A stretch of DNA of 64,000 bases from Owenia fusiformis (Eukaryota > Annelida > Polychaeta > Sabellida > Oweniidae): assembly GCA_903813345.2 (NCBI GenBank), contig CAIIXF020000010.1, positions 30,002,828 through 30,066,827 on the forward strand, written 5' to 3'. The notes beneath the pieces were generated by a model, which made no database searches, was not told the DNA's origin, and saw only the letters and a program-made list of their open reading frames with translations. The position numbers and the translations under genes are program-made. Below are positions 44,640-56,754 of the stretch, piece by piece (within the stretch, counting starts at the first letter, position 1; the number at the start of each line of letters is the position of its first letter).

Positions 44640-47400
44640 CGTATGGTAGCGTGGTTTTGGGGTCGTAAACAGAATACAGTCTAGGAGTCAATAGTTTGAT
44701 TTGCTGTTTTCATTCACTAAGTTTCGGAACAAGTTCAAGTAAAGGTTGAAATGTGTATCCCCTATTTAATTGAACAACATCTGTGTTCACAGTATCATAA
44801 AAATGGGATGAATTTTGCGATGAAAATTTAGGGGATAAATTCTGGGATAAAGATAATTGGGATGAAGTGGGACAATATCGGGATAACAGTTACGGGATAA
44901 CAATATCTGAATATAGACTAGTAAGTAAGATTTGTCAGATTTCAATGTAAGTTGTATGTCTCATTAAGGCAAATGGCAACAGACTCCAGATTCTGAATGT
45001 GCCCAGTGTTGAGTTATATCAAATAGGTAGAATGTTAGGATGTGAGTATAACCAGGTGGAAGTCCTAGCCACTGGAGGGCTACGATGGACTTCAAGCTGT
45101 ATATTGAGCTCGCTGGTCACAATAAAAGTGGGAAAGTTTGTAAGAATTAAAGTTGGGCTATTTCAAATCAGGAGTCTGTCAAACTCATCAGTGAATAATA
45201 TTACTTGTACTTAGAAGTAAATGATGTTTGGGGTAACGAATAGGAACCAGGGTGAATGAAATTCTCACTAATATTATCAATAAGACAAGGGTTAAATAAG
45301 AAAGTAAGATCCTGGATTGTACTTTATCTGTGCACTATTGCGTAGTTTCTGGGAAAATATATGTTTGACTTATTGCGAGTGATTGTTATTCAAAGAAGCC
45401 CTTAGCAAATATGAGCTAAGATAAAGCTTGTTGCTTGAATGTTAGTATCACTAAAGTCACCTGGAATTTAGTCGGAATCTATTTTGAATCCAGAATCTAC
45501 TTTAGGTAAAATGAAAGGGGAATTTTCTAACATATGTATAAACAATCGAACACAAGAAATGATATTCTGTGGATTTTTATATAATGTATAAAAACGACTC
45601 TATTTCTATTTACTTATCTACACAATTCAGTACTGTCGAGATGGTATATCAAGTAAATAATCTCTCAAACCAAACATGCATAAAACAGCACAGTTAATGG
45701 AAGTTCAGTTAAACAATTTGCAATAAAGTCTAAAATGTGTCTTTTTCCAAAAATGTAACTCAACAGTGCAATTTTATATCATCCCTGGTGGGGTTGAAAT
45801 CAGCTCTCTATACTACTCACATGAAAAGTGGAACATCATTTTTCCACTATCAGACTGTGGTACAATTGCCAAACAAATGGGAAACAGTATTTTAAAAGTA
45901 TTCTAGTATCTATAATCAATGAATAAGAATGTGGTTAACACAGAATTAGACCAGACATGGAAAACTAGAAGGGGAGGGGTGTCTTAAGTCCGAAAATGGG
46001 CTTCGAGTGACCGTGATCCTTAAAAGTACTGAACTTCAAAAGGTCTGGACAGAGGCTCCAAAAGAAGCTTTAGTCTTAAAAGTGACTTCCAATGAACCTC
46101 GAAGGTACTTAATGTCTAAAAGAGTCTTAAACTAGGCTTAAAGTCTTAAATTGAGCTTCAAATGTCCTTGACCCTTAAAAGTACTTCAATGATCAGTTGT
46201 TTGATAATGGTTCCATAAGCCCGGGATTTCACCTTTAAATTACCCAGAATTTAACATACAAATATACAAAGGAGTATTGCTAGTATATTAATAAAATTTA
46301 CCCCGTGAACAAACTAAATACAGACCCAAACTGGATTGGGGGGATGTCGTATAGAGGTGTCTATGAACCCCAGGAATTTGCAGTTGACTATGGTTTAGAG
46401 CAAGTTACATAAGGTTCGTAAAGACCGTAACGTTTCGTACACCCTGTCAAATATTCCTAAACGATTCCCTGTGGGGATGTTGTATAAGAGGTTTCAAGGA
46501 ACCCCGGGAACTTGCTTTTGACGCTGGTTAATAAGTTACATAGGTTCTTTAAGACAAAAACTCTGCGTGTAACTTTGCGTTAACCTTGTCAAATGTCCCT
46601 TAACAATCCCAGGGACAATTTAAACATGGGATGTTCACAAGGCAAATAAATAAGATTAAGGAAAAAATCAAGTGTACAGATAATTCTTTTCAAAGACTAG
46701 AACTCTGCAAAAATACATCTTAAATCAAGTCAATTACCTTTACCAACTCGTACACCTAAGTTGGTTTATCTGTGGCAATATAAATATCCAATTTTAGTGA
46801 CGATTTAATGTTTAAAATTCCACAAAATGTTTTCCATGTCTGGCCGGCTTGAATTCGAATCATAAAAGCACAGAAAAAGACAATTCACTTAAAACATGCT
46901 TATTTACTTAAATCAAGCTTAATAAGCCTCACTTTGGATTTTGCAGACAAACCCAGACAACTGCCCTTTCTAAAAAGTTTCTAACATAACATTAAACATG
47001 AAACTGGGCCTAAAACCTTCACATTAAACTCTTATTATCAACGAAATATATATGCTGACATTAATTCTGTAAATAATATTACATGAAAAATACAAGAGAA
47101 GGCCATTAACCTAAATATAAATATAGAGTAAAAAATTATTAAACTTTACGGTCAAGACAAGTAACTTAGTCAACATTCGATATTCGTATGTTCATCAATA
47201 TTTGCTAAGAATGGTGCCACAATTGAAGTAAACCTCTGGTTAATTATTTTCAATAAACCTATCAGCAAACGTGTAAATGATAATTTTGATGTTCTGTTAC
47301 ATATTGGTGAAGCAATCTTTGGGATATGACCTAAATTTCTGATTTTCCACTGTGTCCCTGTATACCCCTACTTCAAAAGATATTTGTTATTCATCATTTT
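44640..47400. other. Interior of the 8.2-kb insertion, left part
   Basis: No recognisable coding sequence. A ~156-bp direct duplication starts at about 46337 and 46493 (GGGGATGTCGTATAGAGGT / GGGGATGTTGTATAAGAGGT). An inverted 17-mer pair (GACCAGACATGGAAAAC near 45951, GTTTTCCATGTCTGGCC near 46828) may mark a small nested element. Degenerate CTTAAAAGT/AGTCTTAAA motifs occur at 46015-46190. Confidence 0.45.
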
Positions 47401-47420
47401 TCATTATGAACCAACCATAA

Positions 47421-47885
47421 ATGTATTTTTTCTTGTTTACATACAGAATGAATTTTCGGTTTTCAAATATTGCAAGACGGCACTGCATTTATTTGTTCAG
47501 GATATCGAGCAAACAAATGCGTGTCAATTTACACTGTAATATCCTACATACTTATATTTCAAGGGTAGTTTTGAAGAATAATCAAGAAAATCCATGTTTT
47601 CAAATGGATTCATCCTTGTCAAAGAACGTGAATGAGGATATGCCGTTTGAAAAACTCACAACATGTTTCAAGTTCTTACAATTCTTGGTTAAAAAAAATA
47701 ATTTGAAAGTTGTGATTTCGAATGTAATATCCTACTCAATGAAATTTGTTGATATTTGTGAATTTTTTCTTTCGAAATGCACATTGCTGGATAACAGAAC
47801 CTTGCCATGTTCGAGATGCACGAAAAGTGTTTTGTTAATACTTGACGTCGTACGGATATTTGGATGTGATTGGCGTTTTCGTTAA
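47421..47885 (+). CDS. Open frame of unknown function inside the insertion
   Basis: 154 codons, preceded by a good acceptor-like tract (TTTTTTCTTGTTTACATACAG ending at 47446) that would start an exon at about 47447. The predicted product is helical and Cys/Lys-rich (FEKLTTCFKFLQFLVKKNN, CEFFLSKCTLLDN, LPCSRCTKSV). I recognise no family. It may be a terminal exon of the inserted element, a captured host exon, or chance. Confidence 0.25.
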   Translation: MYFFLFTYRMNFRFSNIARRHCIYLFRISSKQMRVNLHCNILHTYISRVVLKNNQENPCFQMDSSLSKNVNEDMPFEKLTTCFKFLQFLVKKNNLKVVISNVISYSMKFVDICEFFLSKCTLLDNRTLPCSRCTKSVLLILDVVRIFGCDWRFR

Positions 47886-48130
47886 TCTCCTACCACTGTA
47901 ATTTCCAACTTAATTTTTGGAAGCCAAATGTGATAGTCACGAATTGATATTTAAGTCACACGTTGATGCATACATCATGTGTGTACATTAACTGTCGAAT
48001 ACATGCCAACTTACATTTATATAAATATCCACAATTAACTCAAATCATCAATTCTCGAAACGGTTTATTATTTAACCTGGTGAATTGAATGTTTCATTTT
48101 GATTCATAATTATGGTATCGGATTTGAGTA

Positions 48131-51100
48131 TAATATTGTATTGTATTGTATTGATTTGTTTCCTTCATTATGAAGATTTACAACATTAATAAGCAGCAAT
48201 TTACATTATATCAAAATAAAATTATAATAAGAAAACTATTTATAGTATCATAGTATGTACAGATGTGTGACTTTCTTTTAAAAATATAGGTAGATGATCT
48301 GTACTACCTGTGCAGTATTATTCTAAACAAGTGTTGGTGAATCTGTACATCATCATATTGATGTATGTTGCACATATGTTAAGCAATTTTATTGATGTGG
48401 CATCATCAATTGTATGCAAAATATCGGAGCGTCCTCCAAGGAGAAATTCTAGGATTATGTCATCTTCACTGTTTAGGAGTTCACATGACTGATGCACAGA
48501 GATGCTATTTATAGCTTAATATTTTCATACATTTCATTTCTTAATGCAATTAAAAATTGACATTCTACTATCATGTGTTTGACAGTATCATTGGTGGTTC
48601 TACCGCACCTCAGACATTGCGTATTGAAATCGTCATCTGGAAGTTCCCTTGAAGCCAAATGTAGAAGTATTGCAAATGCCCATGTTTTAAGAGGATATTT
48701 CCTGCCAGCTACCCAATGTATTTAATTGTATTTAATGTAATTTAAGTTCAGTCTGAATTTGCGCAAATCTGTTTAATTTTGTATTATTGGAGAGCAAGCG
48801 TTGCCAGTTTCCAGTTTCGTTAATATTGATTTGAGCATTCACATAGCTTTTCCATTTGGCCTTCGAGGGGAATGTAAAAGATTGAAGATAGCCTGAGAAT
48901 ATTTCATAAAGTACTTCATACTTTGACAACACTTCAATAATATCTGGTATGAACCCTAAATGTGTGTCATAGATGTTTAATAGCCAAGAACTTATTCTGA
49001 TCAGTAGAATCGTTTTAATGATGGAATTGGGATTTGACGTACATAATCTGTGAAGGAAGGATAATTTGGCTTTGTTAATCTGAGCTTCCATTGTCCATAG
49101 ACCTAGGGTACTTAGTACTATTGCTGATGAAGTCCTTTTGCCATATCCCTGGATAGTTTTCACTACGTATTTCTGTGTTATTTCAAGATTGTTTAGTTCA
49201 GACTTGGTTAATTTTCCCCATAGTTCTGAACCATAGAGTGCAGAGGGGATTATGACAGTTTTCCATATTTTGACCGAGGCTAGCGGATTCATGGCTCCGT
49301 TTCTCATTCCAATTTTATTGAGAGCATGGAATGATTGTTTGGCTTTTTTGGCTATTTTTGTTCGTTCCGATGATCTCAGATCACTCACCATCAAATTGCC
49401 AATATATGTGTGTTGATCTGTTTCGTGGATTGTGTCTGGTCCCAATTTCCATTGTCTTGTGAGTTTGTTCTTTAAAATTGACTTCTTTGTTTCAGGATAT
49501 GTAATTATGTTACTCTTGCTGTCTGATCCTGCATGGTATACAAGACGCCATTTGCTACTGTAGTTATACACGATATCCAATAAGCATTGTAAACCATTTA
49601 CTGTTGTTGACATCACGGTAGTGTCATCAGCAACCAAGATTGTTGGTATATAAGTGTTTCCTACATAAAGACCCGAAGTTGAAAATTCACAGAGTTCCTT
49701 TATAAGGTCATTAATGAAGATAAGGAACCACCAGGTACTCATCACTCGGCCTTGACCCGTACCTTGCTCAATGTGGAAGGGTCGTGACAGTTTACCATTA
49801 TATAAAAAGGACGCACGTGTGTTACTATAGCTGTCTATTATAATGCGCCATAGTTTAGCGTTTACTCCAAGCTGATATAGCTTTTAGAAGAGACCCTCGC
49901 GCCACAGGAGGTCAAAGGCAGATTTATTATCTAAATATGCAACATGCACCTTGCTGCCTCTTTCAATGTAATGGTAGATGGTTTCCTGATGAACAAACTG
50001 TGCCATTTGACTCCCGGCTCCTTTTTGGTATGCGAATTGATATTCATGCGGTGAGAATGTCCATCGCCCTAGAACTATACGGTCCCATATTTTGTTAATG
50101 ATTGGCGTAAGTGTGAGGCCTCTGTGATTTTCTTTGATCAATGGATCCTTATTTTTCCCTTTATGTCTGGCTATCATGACTCCTAGTTTGTGACTCGGGG
50201 GAACCTTTTCGGATTGCACGATGCCATTATAAATCGCCGTGAGAGCCTTAAGTACTATCTGACCACCGTGTCTTAAGTGTTCAATTGTTATAAGATCGTG
50301 ACCAGGCGATTTATTATTTTTAAAATGTTGCATCGCCTTTGTTACCTCATCTTCTGTTATAGGGTTGGTTAGATAAATGTCTTCATTAAGTGTACTTTCG
50401 CGCTTCATTTGTTTGAGGTCGTGTTCGATTTTAGCTTTAAAATTGTCATCAAAATTGGGGTAACTTTTGGGCTTCCCAAGATTTTCAAAATAATTTGCCC
50501 ATTCATCTCGTATTCTATCTGGGTCCCTTATAATCTCACTTCCAATTTTAAGTTCGTGGCAGGTTGACGGTCCATTTGTTGTGTTGCGCACTGCTTTGTA
50601 AAATGTATTAATGTCAACTTCTGCAGCGGATTCAAGGTCGTTGTATAATTCACGTTCGTAATGTAATTTGGCGATTCTTAAGGCATTAGAGAATAATCTT
50701 TTATCATGCTTGTATGAGGAATACGAGGCAAACTGATTGCCCCTTGGTTTACCAGCTGCTACCCATATTTGCCGCGCATGCCTCATGTTATCATGCAGTG
50801 GCTTAAGTTCATGCGATTTCCAATATGGCTTGAGAAAGGGCTTATATTTAGATTTCGGTAGATGGAGTTTTGACGCACTTCTCAGAATATTTGTAAGTTC
50901 ATTGGTGAGCTGTTCTGTGTCGTCAACAGTATCACATTCAATTAAACAGGGGTTCAATCGAGTTGCGATATAATTCTTATATAAGAGTAGATGTTGTTCA
51001 CTGGCTTTGTTCCAGTTGGGCCTAGGGATGCTGTCTGCTATATATTTCAATGGTAACTGATTAAGCGACATAACGAGGTAAATGGGATGATGATCAGATA

Positions 51101-51950
51101 AGTTCAGTGGATGGTCATCTAGGACTACACATTTTTTTATACAATCTATACCTGCATTTTTGATAAAGATGTGATCAATACATGTTTGCACTGCATCGTT
51201 GTAGTACGTAAACCAAGGACCTGTTGCTAATGTTTGACAATTGATCGATAATAGATTATTTTCAGTTAAGAATGTTTCAATCAATTTACCTCTATAATTA
51301 CTGGTCCCTTGTATTCTAGGGCAGATATCTCTGGACAAATGTGCATTGAAATCGCCGCACAGAATTATATTGCCCTCTGGGCTATATATATTATATAAAT
51401 CATCTAAAAGATTGAGACATTCTTTATATTCGGGAATTGAACTGTTGGTCGATGGCATGTATACACCGAAAATAAAGAGTGTATCATTTCCATTGACGGT
51501 CAATTCAATTCCACAAATCCTATCAGATTCGAAATTCAATTGAATATGCTTAGCATATAGTGATTTTCTATATATTATACAAACTCCCCCTATACCACGT
51601 GGCCTTTTTGGATTATCTACATTGAGACGATGATCTGTGATTACATTACTTGTAAAATCTAAATCAAGTGTATTACAGAAATTAATTGAATCTGAATGTA
51701 ACCAGTGTTCGGTGATCACTGCAATGTCGACTGACTTCAGGTGTTCAGATATATATGGTGCACCATACATTATTCCTTGTGAATTCCAGCAAAATAACCT
51801 AAGATCACTTGTTTGCTTATGCATATTAATAGATGTCGCGTATGAGGATAAGCTATGACTGATCAAAGTGATACCAAAGTGCTCCCCGGGAGTGGAAATT
51901 TCGTCTTGTGTAATCAAAATAATAGAGCGGGTGGTTTGAATTTTTGTTTG
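48131..51950 (-). mobile_element. APE-type LINE on the minus strand, ORF2 nearly intact
   Basis: Minus-strand endonuclease-RT gene with its 3' end at left, where a pentanucleotide tail (ATTGT on the plus strand, ACAAT on the element) occupies about 48136-48155. It lies within the 8.2-kb insertion. The 5' edge and any ORF1 were not identified, and 51950-52848 shows no recognisable frame. The clade differs from the LINE at 22-26 kb. Confidence 0.82.
48310..51917 (-). pseudogene. LINE ORF2: endonuclease, reverse transcriptase, CCHC tail, few breaks
   Basis: The upstream frame (51917-49884) holds endonuclease motifs LFCWNSQGIMYGAP, VITEHWLHSD, CGDFNAHLS and LSDHHPIYLV, then RT fingers (NNKSPGHDLITIEHL) and YLDNKSAFDLLW. 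A single-base shift near 49883 separates it from the RT core GQGRVMSTWWFLIFINDL with catalytic VADDTTVM (frame 49745-48732). A further shift leads to a zinc-finger-like tail CLRCGRTTNDTVKHMIVEC near 48550-48625. Order and motifs are those of a non-LTR retrotransposon; I cannot assign RTE-, L1- or I-type with confidence. Confidence 0.82.
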
Positions 51951-53812
51951 AGTTCATAGTTTACACCTATAAATTATAAAACATATCGCCTAATTGAGAG
52001 GTACATGCATATTTTGGCGATCTATCATTATAAAGGGCTAAATATTGTGCAAAAACAGGAGTTGACACACTTACATTTGAAAATGAAATTTCCTACATAA
52101 TCGTCGACTCATGTTTAAAAGTCATGAAAACAAGGTTGAACACAAAACATTGACCCAGTTACTGTCTATTCAGCATGGGTTCACTAAGGGAAATATTATT
52201 AATGACTTAAATCGTTTACAGTTAAGTTGTATTCCAAGAAACTTATCAATTTAGAAATGCAAATTGTTCAATTTTGTTTTTCAATTATAAAAAATGGCAC
52301 CTGTAGAGAACAACGTTTTCAAAATTTTTAAAACGGAGATATTTACTTATGCAACATCCATTGGCATGTGTCAGGGAATAAATAGGAAGAATATGCATTT
52401 GATTCTATATCTTGTTCCTGAAGGAGTTTGTTAAGGAGCGGTATATCTTAACGTACTTTTATCATCCCGAACTCAAACATTTCGAATACTTATTTCGAGA
52501 ACGCTTTGATGAGAATGGATTTGAGATGTACTCAAAATTAGTGCGTTAAAATGTGTATTATCATCTAAATAACCACCTCACAAATTATTTTGGAAATCAA
52601 AGATGTACGATTTTTGAGATTTTTATTTTCGAATGTTGACTTACTTACTTGGCTTGACTGTTTAACCATACTTTAAGAGTATAGCCAAAGTAGTAATACT
52701 GACTACCCTTTTACAGAATTTAAATTATTTTATAACTCTTTAAATATTGAGTAACTAAAAGCACAATTGATAAAGTGAAGAGCAAAAAGTTAAACAAAGT
52801 GACGGCAATTCCATTACCATGCTCAAAGTAATCTGAAGGATCGTCACACTACATACGATCATAAAAAGTCAATTGAGCATTGGAAACCACCTAATATGTT
52901 CTACTTAAGCCATAATATTGTATTTCTAATTTGCGGTTACGCCAAAAATTGATTGACGGTTACGCGAACCGCGTTCAAATATGTATCCCAGATTCATTGT
53001 TATTAATTTTGTCATATTCATCAGTACTTGATGCTAATTCTTGTTTTGCCTCTTCATTGCTATCTTTTTGACTTAAATTGGTTTCACTAATAAAGCAAGA
53101 AACAATTTTTTCCTTGCCGTATAGAGGCTCAAACAAGAGCGTCTCTCGCGAGTCCTGAAAACAAATATAAGCAATTCAATATTCCATTTCTTACCCATTA
53201 TAACAATAACATGGAAAGAGGCTATCAGAACTAGCAACCTTAACTTGAAAGATGTACATGCACGTAACCGTCCGCTAAATATCTAATGTACATTTAATAC
53301 AATACGTTACCGTCCATAGAATTCATACGTAGTCGTCTAACGACATTGCGTTTGAAACCTTATTATTTACAATAAGACCACGTTCCTGTTCTGGATTTGT
53401 CATTTTATGGCTTGTTTATTCACAGTTTACTTACTGTTAATAGTTTGAGTGGCTCTGAGGCACATATACTGAGAAATCACGAGAATGGACTAAAAAATAT
53501 GAACTTGGACATCTCAGTCGGTAAGTTTACAGCTTATATTCCGCTTCTAGGAAACCACCTGGCAGATTTGACCCAGTCTTTATAACCATCCATATATACG
53601 TCACCGAATGGAACTAGTTAAAAAGGAAATCTTATCTGTGAATTTTGCCTACAGGCGAGAAAGAGGACATGCTGTCTTTCCCATCCGCCATTTTTTGTAA
53701 TCGTTACCGCAAAATTGTGCAAATCGCCTTGACGTAACCGTCATGCTATAACACCGTGGGACTGGAATGCTATATTGACCGCCACTATGACGTCACATAT
53801 TGCTCAGGTCGA

Positions 53813-53950
53813 TATAGTAAAATGAATGCCTTCTAAACTAGCATTAAAACCCCTAGAACTGGCCTGGCAAGGTGGTAATATTATAGTAAAATGAATGCCC
53901 TCTAAACTAGCACTAAAACCACAAGAACTGGCCCGGCAAGGTGGTAATAA
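53813..53950 (+). repeat. 69-bp tandem duplication
   Basis: Two units start at 53813 and 53882 (TATAGTAAAATGAATGCC ... CAAGGTGGTAATA) and differ at a handful of sites. Directly after the right end of the Transib-like copy 3. Confidence 0.85.
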
Positions 53951-54971
53951 TAGCCTATAAGTAGTGCAAACTGGGATCAAAAGAATATCGCTATATATGT
54001 GTTTAAGTTTATGTAGTAACCCAAAAAGGTGTGTGTTAAAGATGTATTTTCCTGTTATCTAAAACTCTACTTGGAACTGTACCATTGGATTTCTATGGGA
54101 AATTCCTCAAAGAGAAAATTCTAGGGATTAATGAATGCGTACAGTTTACACAGTTTGGAAAATTATTGGCAAACATGAAACCCATTTAAAACAGCTTTAT
54201 AATATTATTCAAAAGCGTTGATTATTAATGATTCCCAGCCCTCTGAAGTTTGAAAATTGAAAATACCTTGGTGTTAATCCATAGAAAATCCTTGAAAGTG
54301 AGAAATATTTTGGGGATAATATAGTGCCATCTAATAGTGAATAAAATGTTTTAATATGTTTTGATGTTTTTTGGATGAAAAACATAAGCAAAATGCATGA
54401 AAAAACTCCCCGATGCATTCGAAAAAAACCCTCCCATCCTTTACCCATAAATAGAGGTTATTGGTTTTAAATATTCGGATAGACAATATGATATTTCCCG
54501 AGGGTTCTGAGGGCCAGGGGGAAATATTATATTGTCATGAGAAATAAACCCATATTCATTCCTGACCAGTAAATGAGCGTTTTACCCATAATGTTTATGA
54601 TTACTGTTCTCATGGGATTTGATAACGTTATTCAGAATCCATAACAAAATTTGTAACAAATTCAAAACCAGACTATATTTCTAGTCAACAAAAATGTGAA
54701 TAAACTTTGTTCGGTGGGATTTGCTACTCCGAGAAGTTGCTGTTTTTCTAGTTGTCATTAGAATTGTGATAATACTGAAAACATCAGCAGTTTGTCCTAT
54801 TCCATCTTCATTTTGAATGAGCATCGTCCTAGTAGCGTCGTTGACATGGAATCGCTGCAGTTGCATGGAAGAATTTATACCTTTGTCCCATTACGCGTTT
54901 GGGCTACTTTCATCATTTCAATGTCACGTTGTTTATAATTGATCATTTGATCACCGAATAGCATCTTATTA
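53951..54971. other. Intergenic sequence with one short hairpin
   Basis: No supported gene. A hairpin at 54480-54540 (GACAATATGATATTTCCC / GGGGGAAATATTATATTGTC) is the only structure noted. Small minus-strand frames (54209-54448, 54681-54866) have no recognisable domain. Confidence 0.4.
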
Positions 54972-55198
54972 CAGGGCGACACAAAAATTCAACCCATTAA
55001 ATGGTGCATAACATGTCTGCATGTGATCCGACTTTTTCTATTGAATCATCAAACTTGACTTCATAGAGCAACTCCACAAGAAGTTCAAAATGACTAGCTC
55101 AACTAGGTGCACTTTTACGGGGGGGGGCTTGTCTTGAGTTACAAGATAAAGTTAAAAGTTCTGCAACATTATGTTGGTGGCATTTGTGTGTCAGCCTG
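54972..55198. mobile_element. 227-bp MITE with TA target, relative of 3751-3900
   Basis: Ends CAGGGCGACACAAAAAT and ATTTGTGTGTCAGCCTG are inverted, with TA at 54970-54971 and 55199-55200. The interior matches the 3751-3900 element (ACTTCATAGAGCAACTCCACA, AATGACTAGCTCAACTAGGT). Confidence 0.7.
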
Positions 55199-55601
55199 TA
55201 TATATCCTCATGGCTAGAAACCATTTGGTCCAAAAAAAGAGAAAATAGCTTCATCTTGCCCTTTGCCGTAATATACAGGGTGGTCCAAAAAAGGGAACTC
55301 TAGTATGGTTTTTGCAAGTTCTTGAAACGAAAATGACGTCATTTGTATTATGGCCGCTTGTTGACATACATTTTAATAAATCTTAGCTTATACTGTACCT
55401 AATTAAAGATAATCAACTGGTGGGCAAAAAATTGGACACTCACTTATGCAACTCACATATGAAAGAACAGATATGAGCCAAATGTATAAAATGTCAACAT
55501 TTCTGTACATGTATGAAAAATTTCAAATAAAAAATGCAAGTTTTCATTATTTTGAATAATTTATATATAATAACAATCGTGTTACTAATTACACAGATGT
55601 A

Positions 55602-56699
55602 CGAGGGGTTATCATAAAGTTCTCATAATATCTCTCTAATTTTATTCATTTTTCAATACATTTTAATGAAACTTTCACAGCATGTGCAGCATAGAATGGC
55701 TTCTTAATCCCTGTAAAAAATTAATAAAACAAAAATATTAGAAAAGTAATGGTTGCCATAGTAACGGGAAAACAAGGCACCCGGGGCAAATAAAAAATTG
55801 AAAACATCATCCTAATTACCCTGATGTTTATATACATAATAAACTCTCATAAATTATCAAACAAATCAAATTGTAAACTTGAATATGTTGTAAAGTACTC
55901 AGATACTAAAAGAAATTGACCATGTGAATTGTGTAATGTCATATAATGGGAGATCTTTATAAGATGTGATACCAGACTCCGAGACTTAACGATCAAAAAT
56001 GACTTAAGATAAATCAATTGATATTAAGTTTGTCAAATATTTTGCTCAGACTAAAGATGATCCCAAAACAAATATATCAACAAAGATATCAACAAAATTA
56101 CACCCTGTGTGTGGTCTGAACATATTGAAAATGAATTAAAGTCGAAAAATCAACTTTCCCTGAATATTTAACAAAACAGTCGTAATTTGTAACGTCACTT
56201 CTAATGAAGCATTACAAACGCTGTCTGTAATTATTGCCAAATTGTGGTGAGAATTACAAAATAGGATGTAAGTAACATGGTCTCCAAAATTCTACATGTA
56301 CGTCCATACCACAATTTAAGGGCTAGCCCATAGCTTACAATCATCCATTATAAGATCATACATTTCATATGACCAATATGATAGTTCAAAACATTCAATA
56401 TAACACATAGATAGAATTTAACAATCTAATGTGTTTAATAGTTTATTTATTAACTTATTATGTATATAAAAAAGGTTATTGAGAGCTATTCTAGCAAGAT
56501 TTTTTATTTGCCCCGGTTGCTTTGATTTCGGTTACTATGGCTTTTAACTTTTACTTATGTAATATCTCAGTTACACTTAATATTTTTTGCTGTACTAATT
56601 CACCATTCTATGTTCCACATTCTGTGAAAATTGCATTAGAATATACTGAAAAATAAAGAAACATGAGAAATATTATTAAAACTTGATGATAACCCTTCG
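55602..56699. mobile_element. Mariner-type non-autonomous element, 1.1 kb
   Basis: Ends CGAGGGGTTATCATAAAG and CTTGATGATAACCCTTCG are inverted, and pairing continues inward for well over 100 bp (TGCCATAGTAAC / GGTTACTATGGC; GGCAAATAAAAAATTG / TTTTTTATTTGCC). TA is at 55600-55601 and 56700-56701. No transposase frame. Confidence 0.8.
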
Positions 56700-56754
56700 T
56701 ATAATTAAATTTAAATTACGTTTTTTAAAATCATTATTGTTAATTATATTATTA

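Larger units (their letters stand above)
44628..52848. mobile_element. 8.2-kb insertion with TGT...ACA ends and 4-bp CTAC target copies; family unresolved
   Basis: CTAC lies on both sides (44624-44627, 52849-52852), and the Transib-like copy 2 shows the empty site ACCTACATACG. The ends TGTCACGACCCT and AGGATCGTCACA are imperfect inverted repeats. I see no long terminal direct repeats, integrase or transposase. TG/CA ends with 4-bp copies would fit a Ginger-type or LTR-related element, but this is inference. It contains a nested LINE (48131 to about 51950); about 4.3 kb is left once that is removed. Confidence 0.6.
44455..53758. mobile_element. CACGGTG-ended (Transib-like) element, copy 3, left-truncated and split
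   Basis: 44455-44627 and 52853-53758 are the two halves of a copy matching copies 1 and 2; the right end is CATGCTATAACACCGTG at 53742-53758. The left part is missing: homology starts at TATATTTTGAACG, the same point where the mariner sits in copy 1. The interruption is the 8.2-kb insertion at 44628-52848. Confidence 0.78.

Noticed and set aside
49781-49793. GGGTCGTGACAG in the minus-strand LINE, the complement of the left end of the 8.2-kb insertion
   Set aside because: It is part of conserved RT coding (LSRPFHIEQ), so a chance 12-bp match is the simpler explanation than an internal end.
44628-52848. Reading the 8.2-kb insertion as an LTR retrotransposon with two LTRs
   Set aside because: The first and last few hundred bases show no direct repetition by eye, and the only RT inside is of the LINE type.
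55268-55300. ACAGGGTGGTCCAAAAAAGG as the end of another DNA transposon
   Set aside because: It resembles a mariner end, but I found no matching inverted partner nearby.
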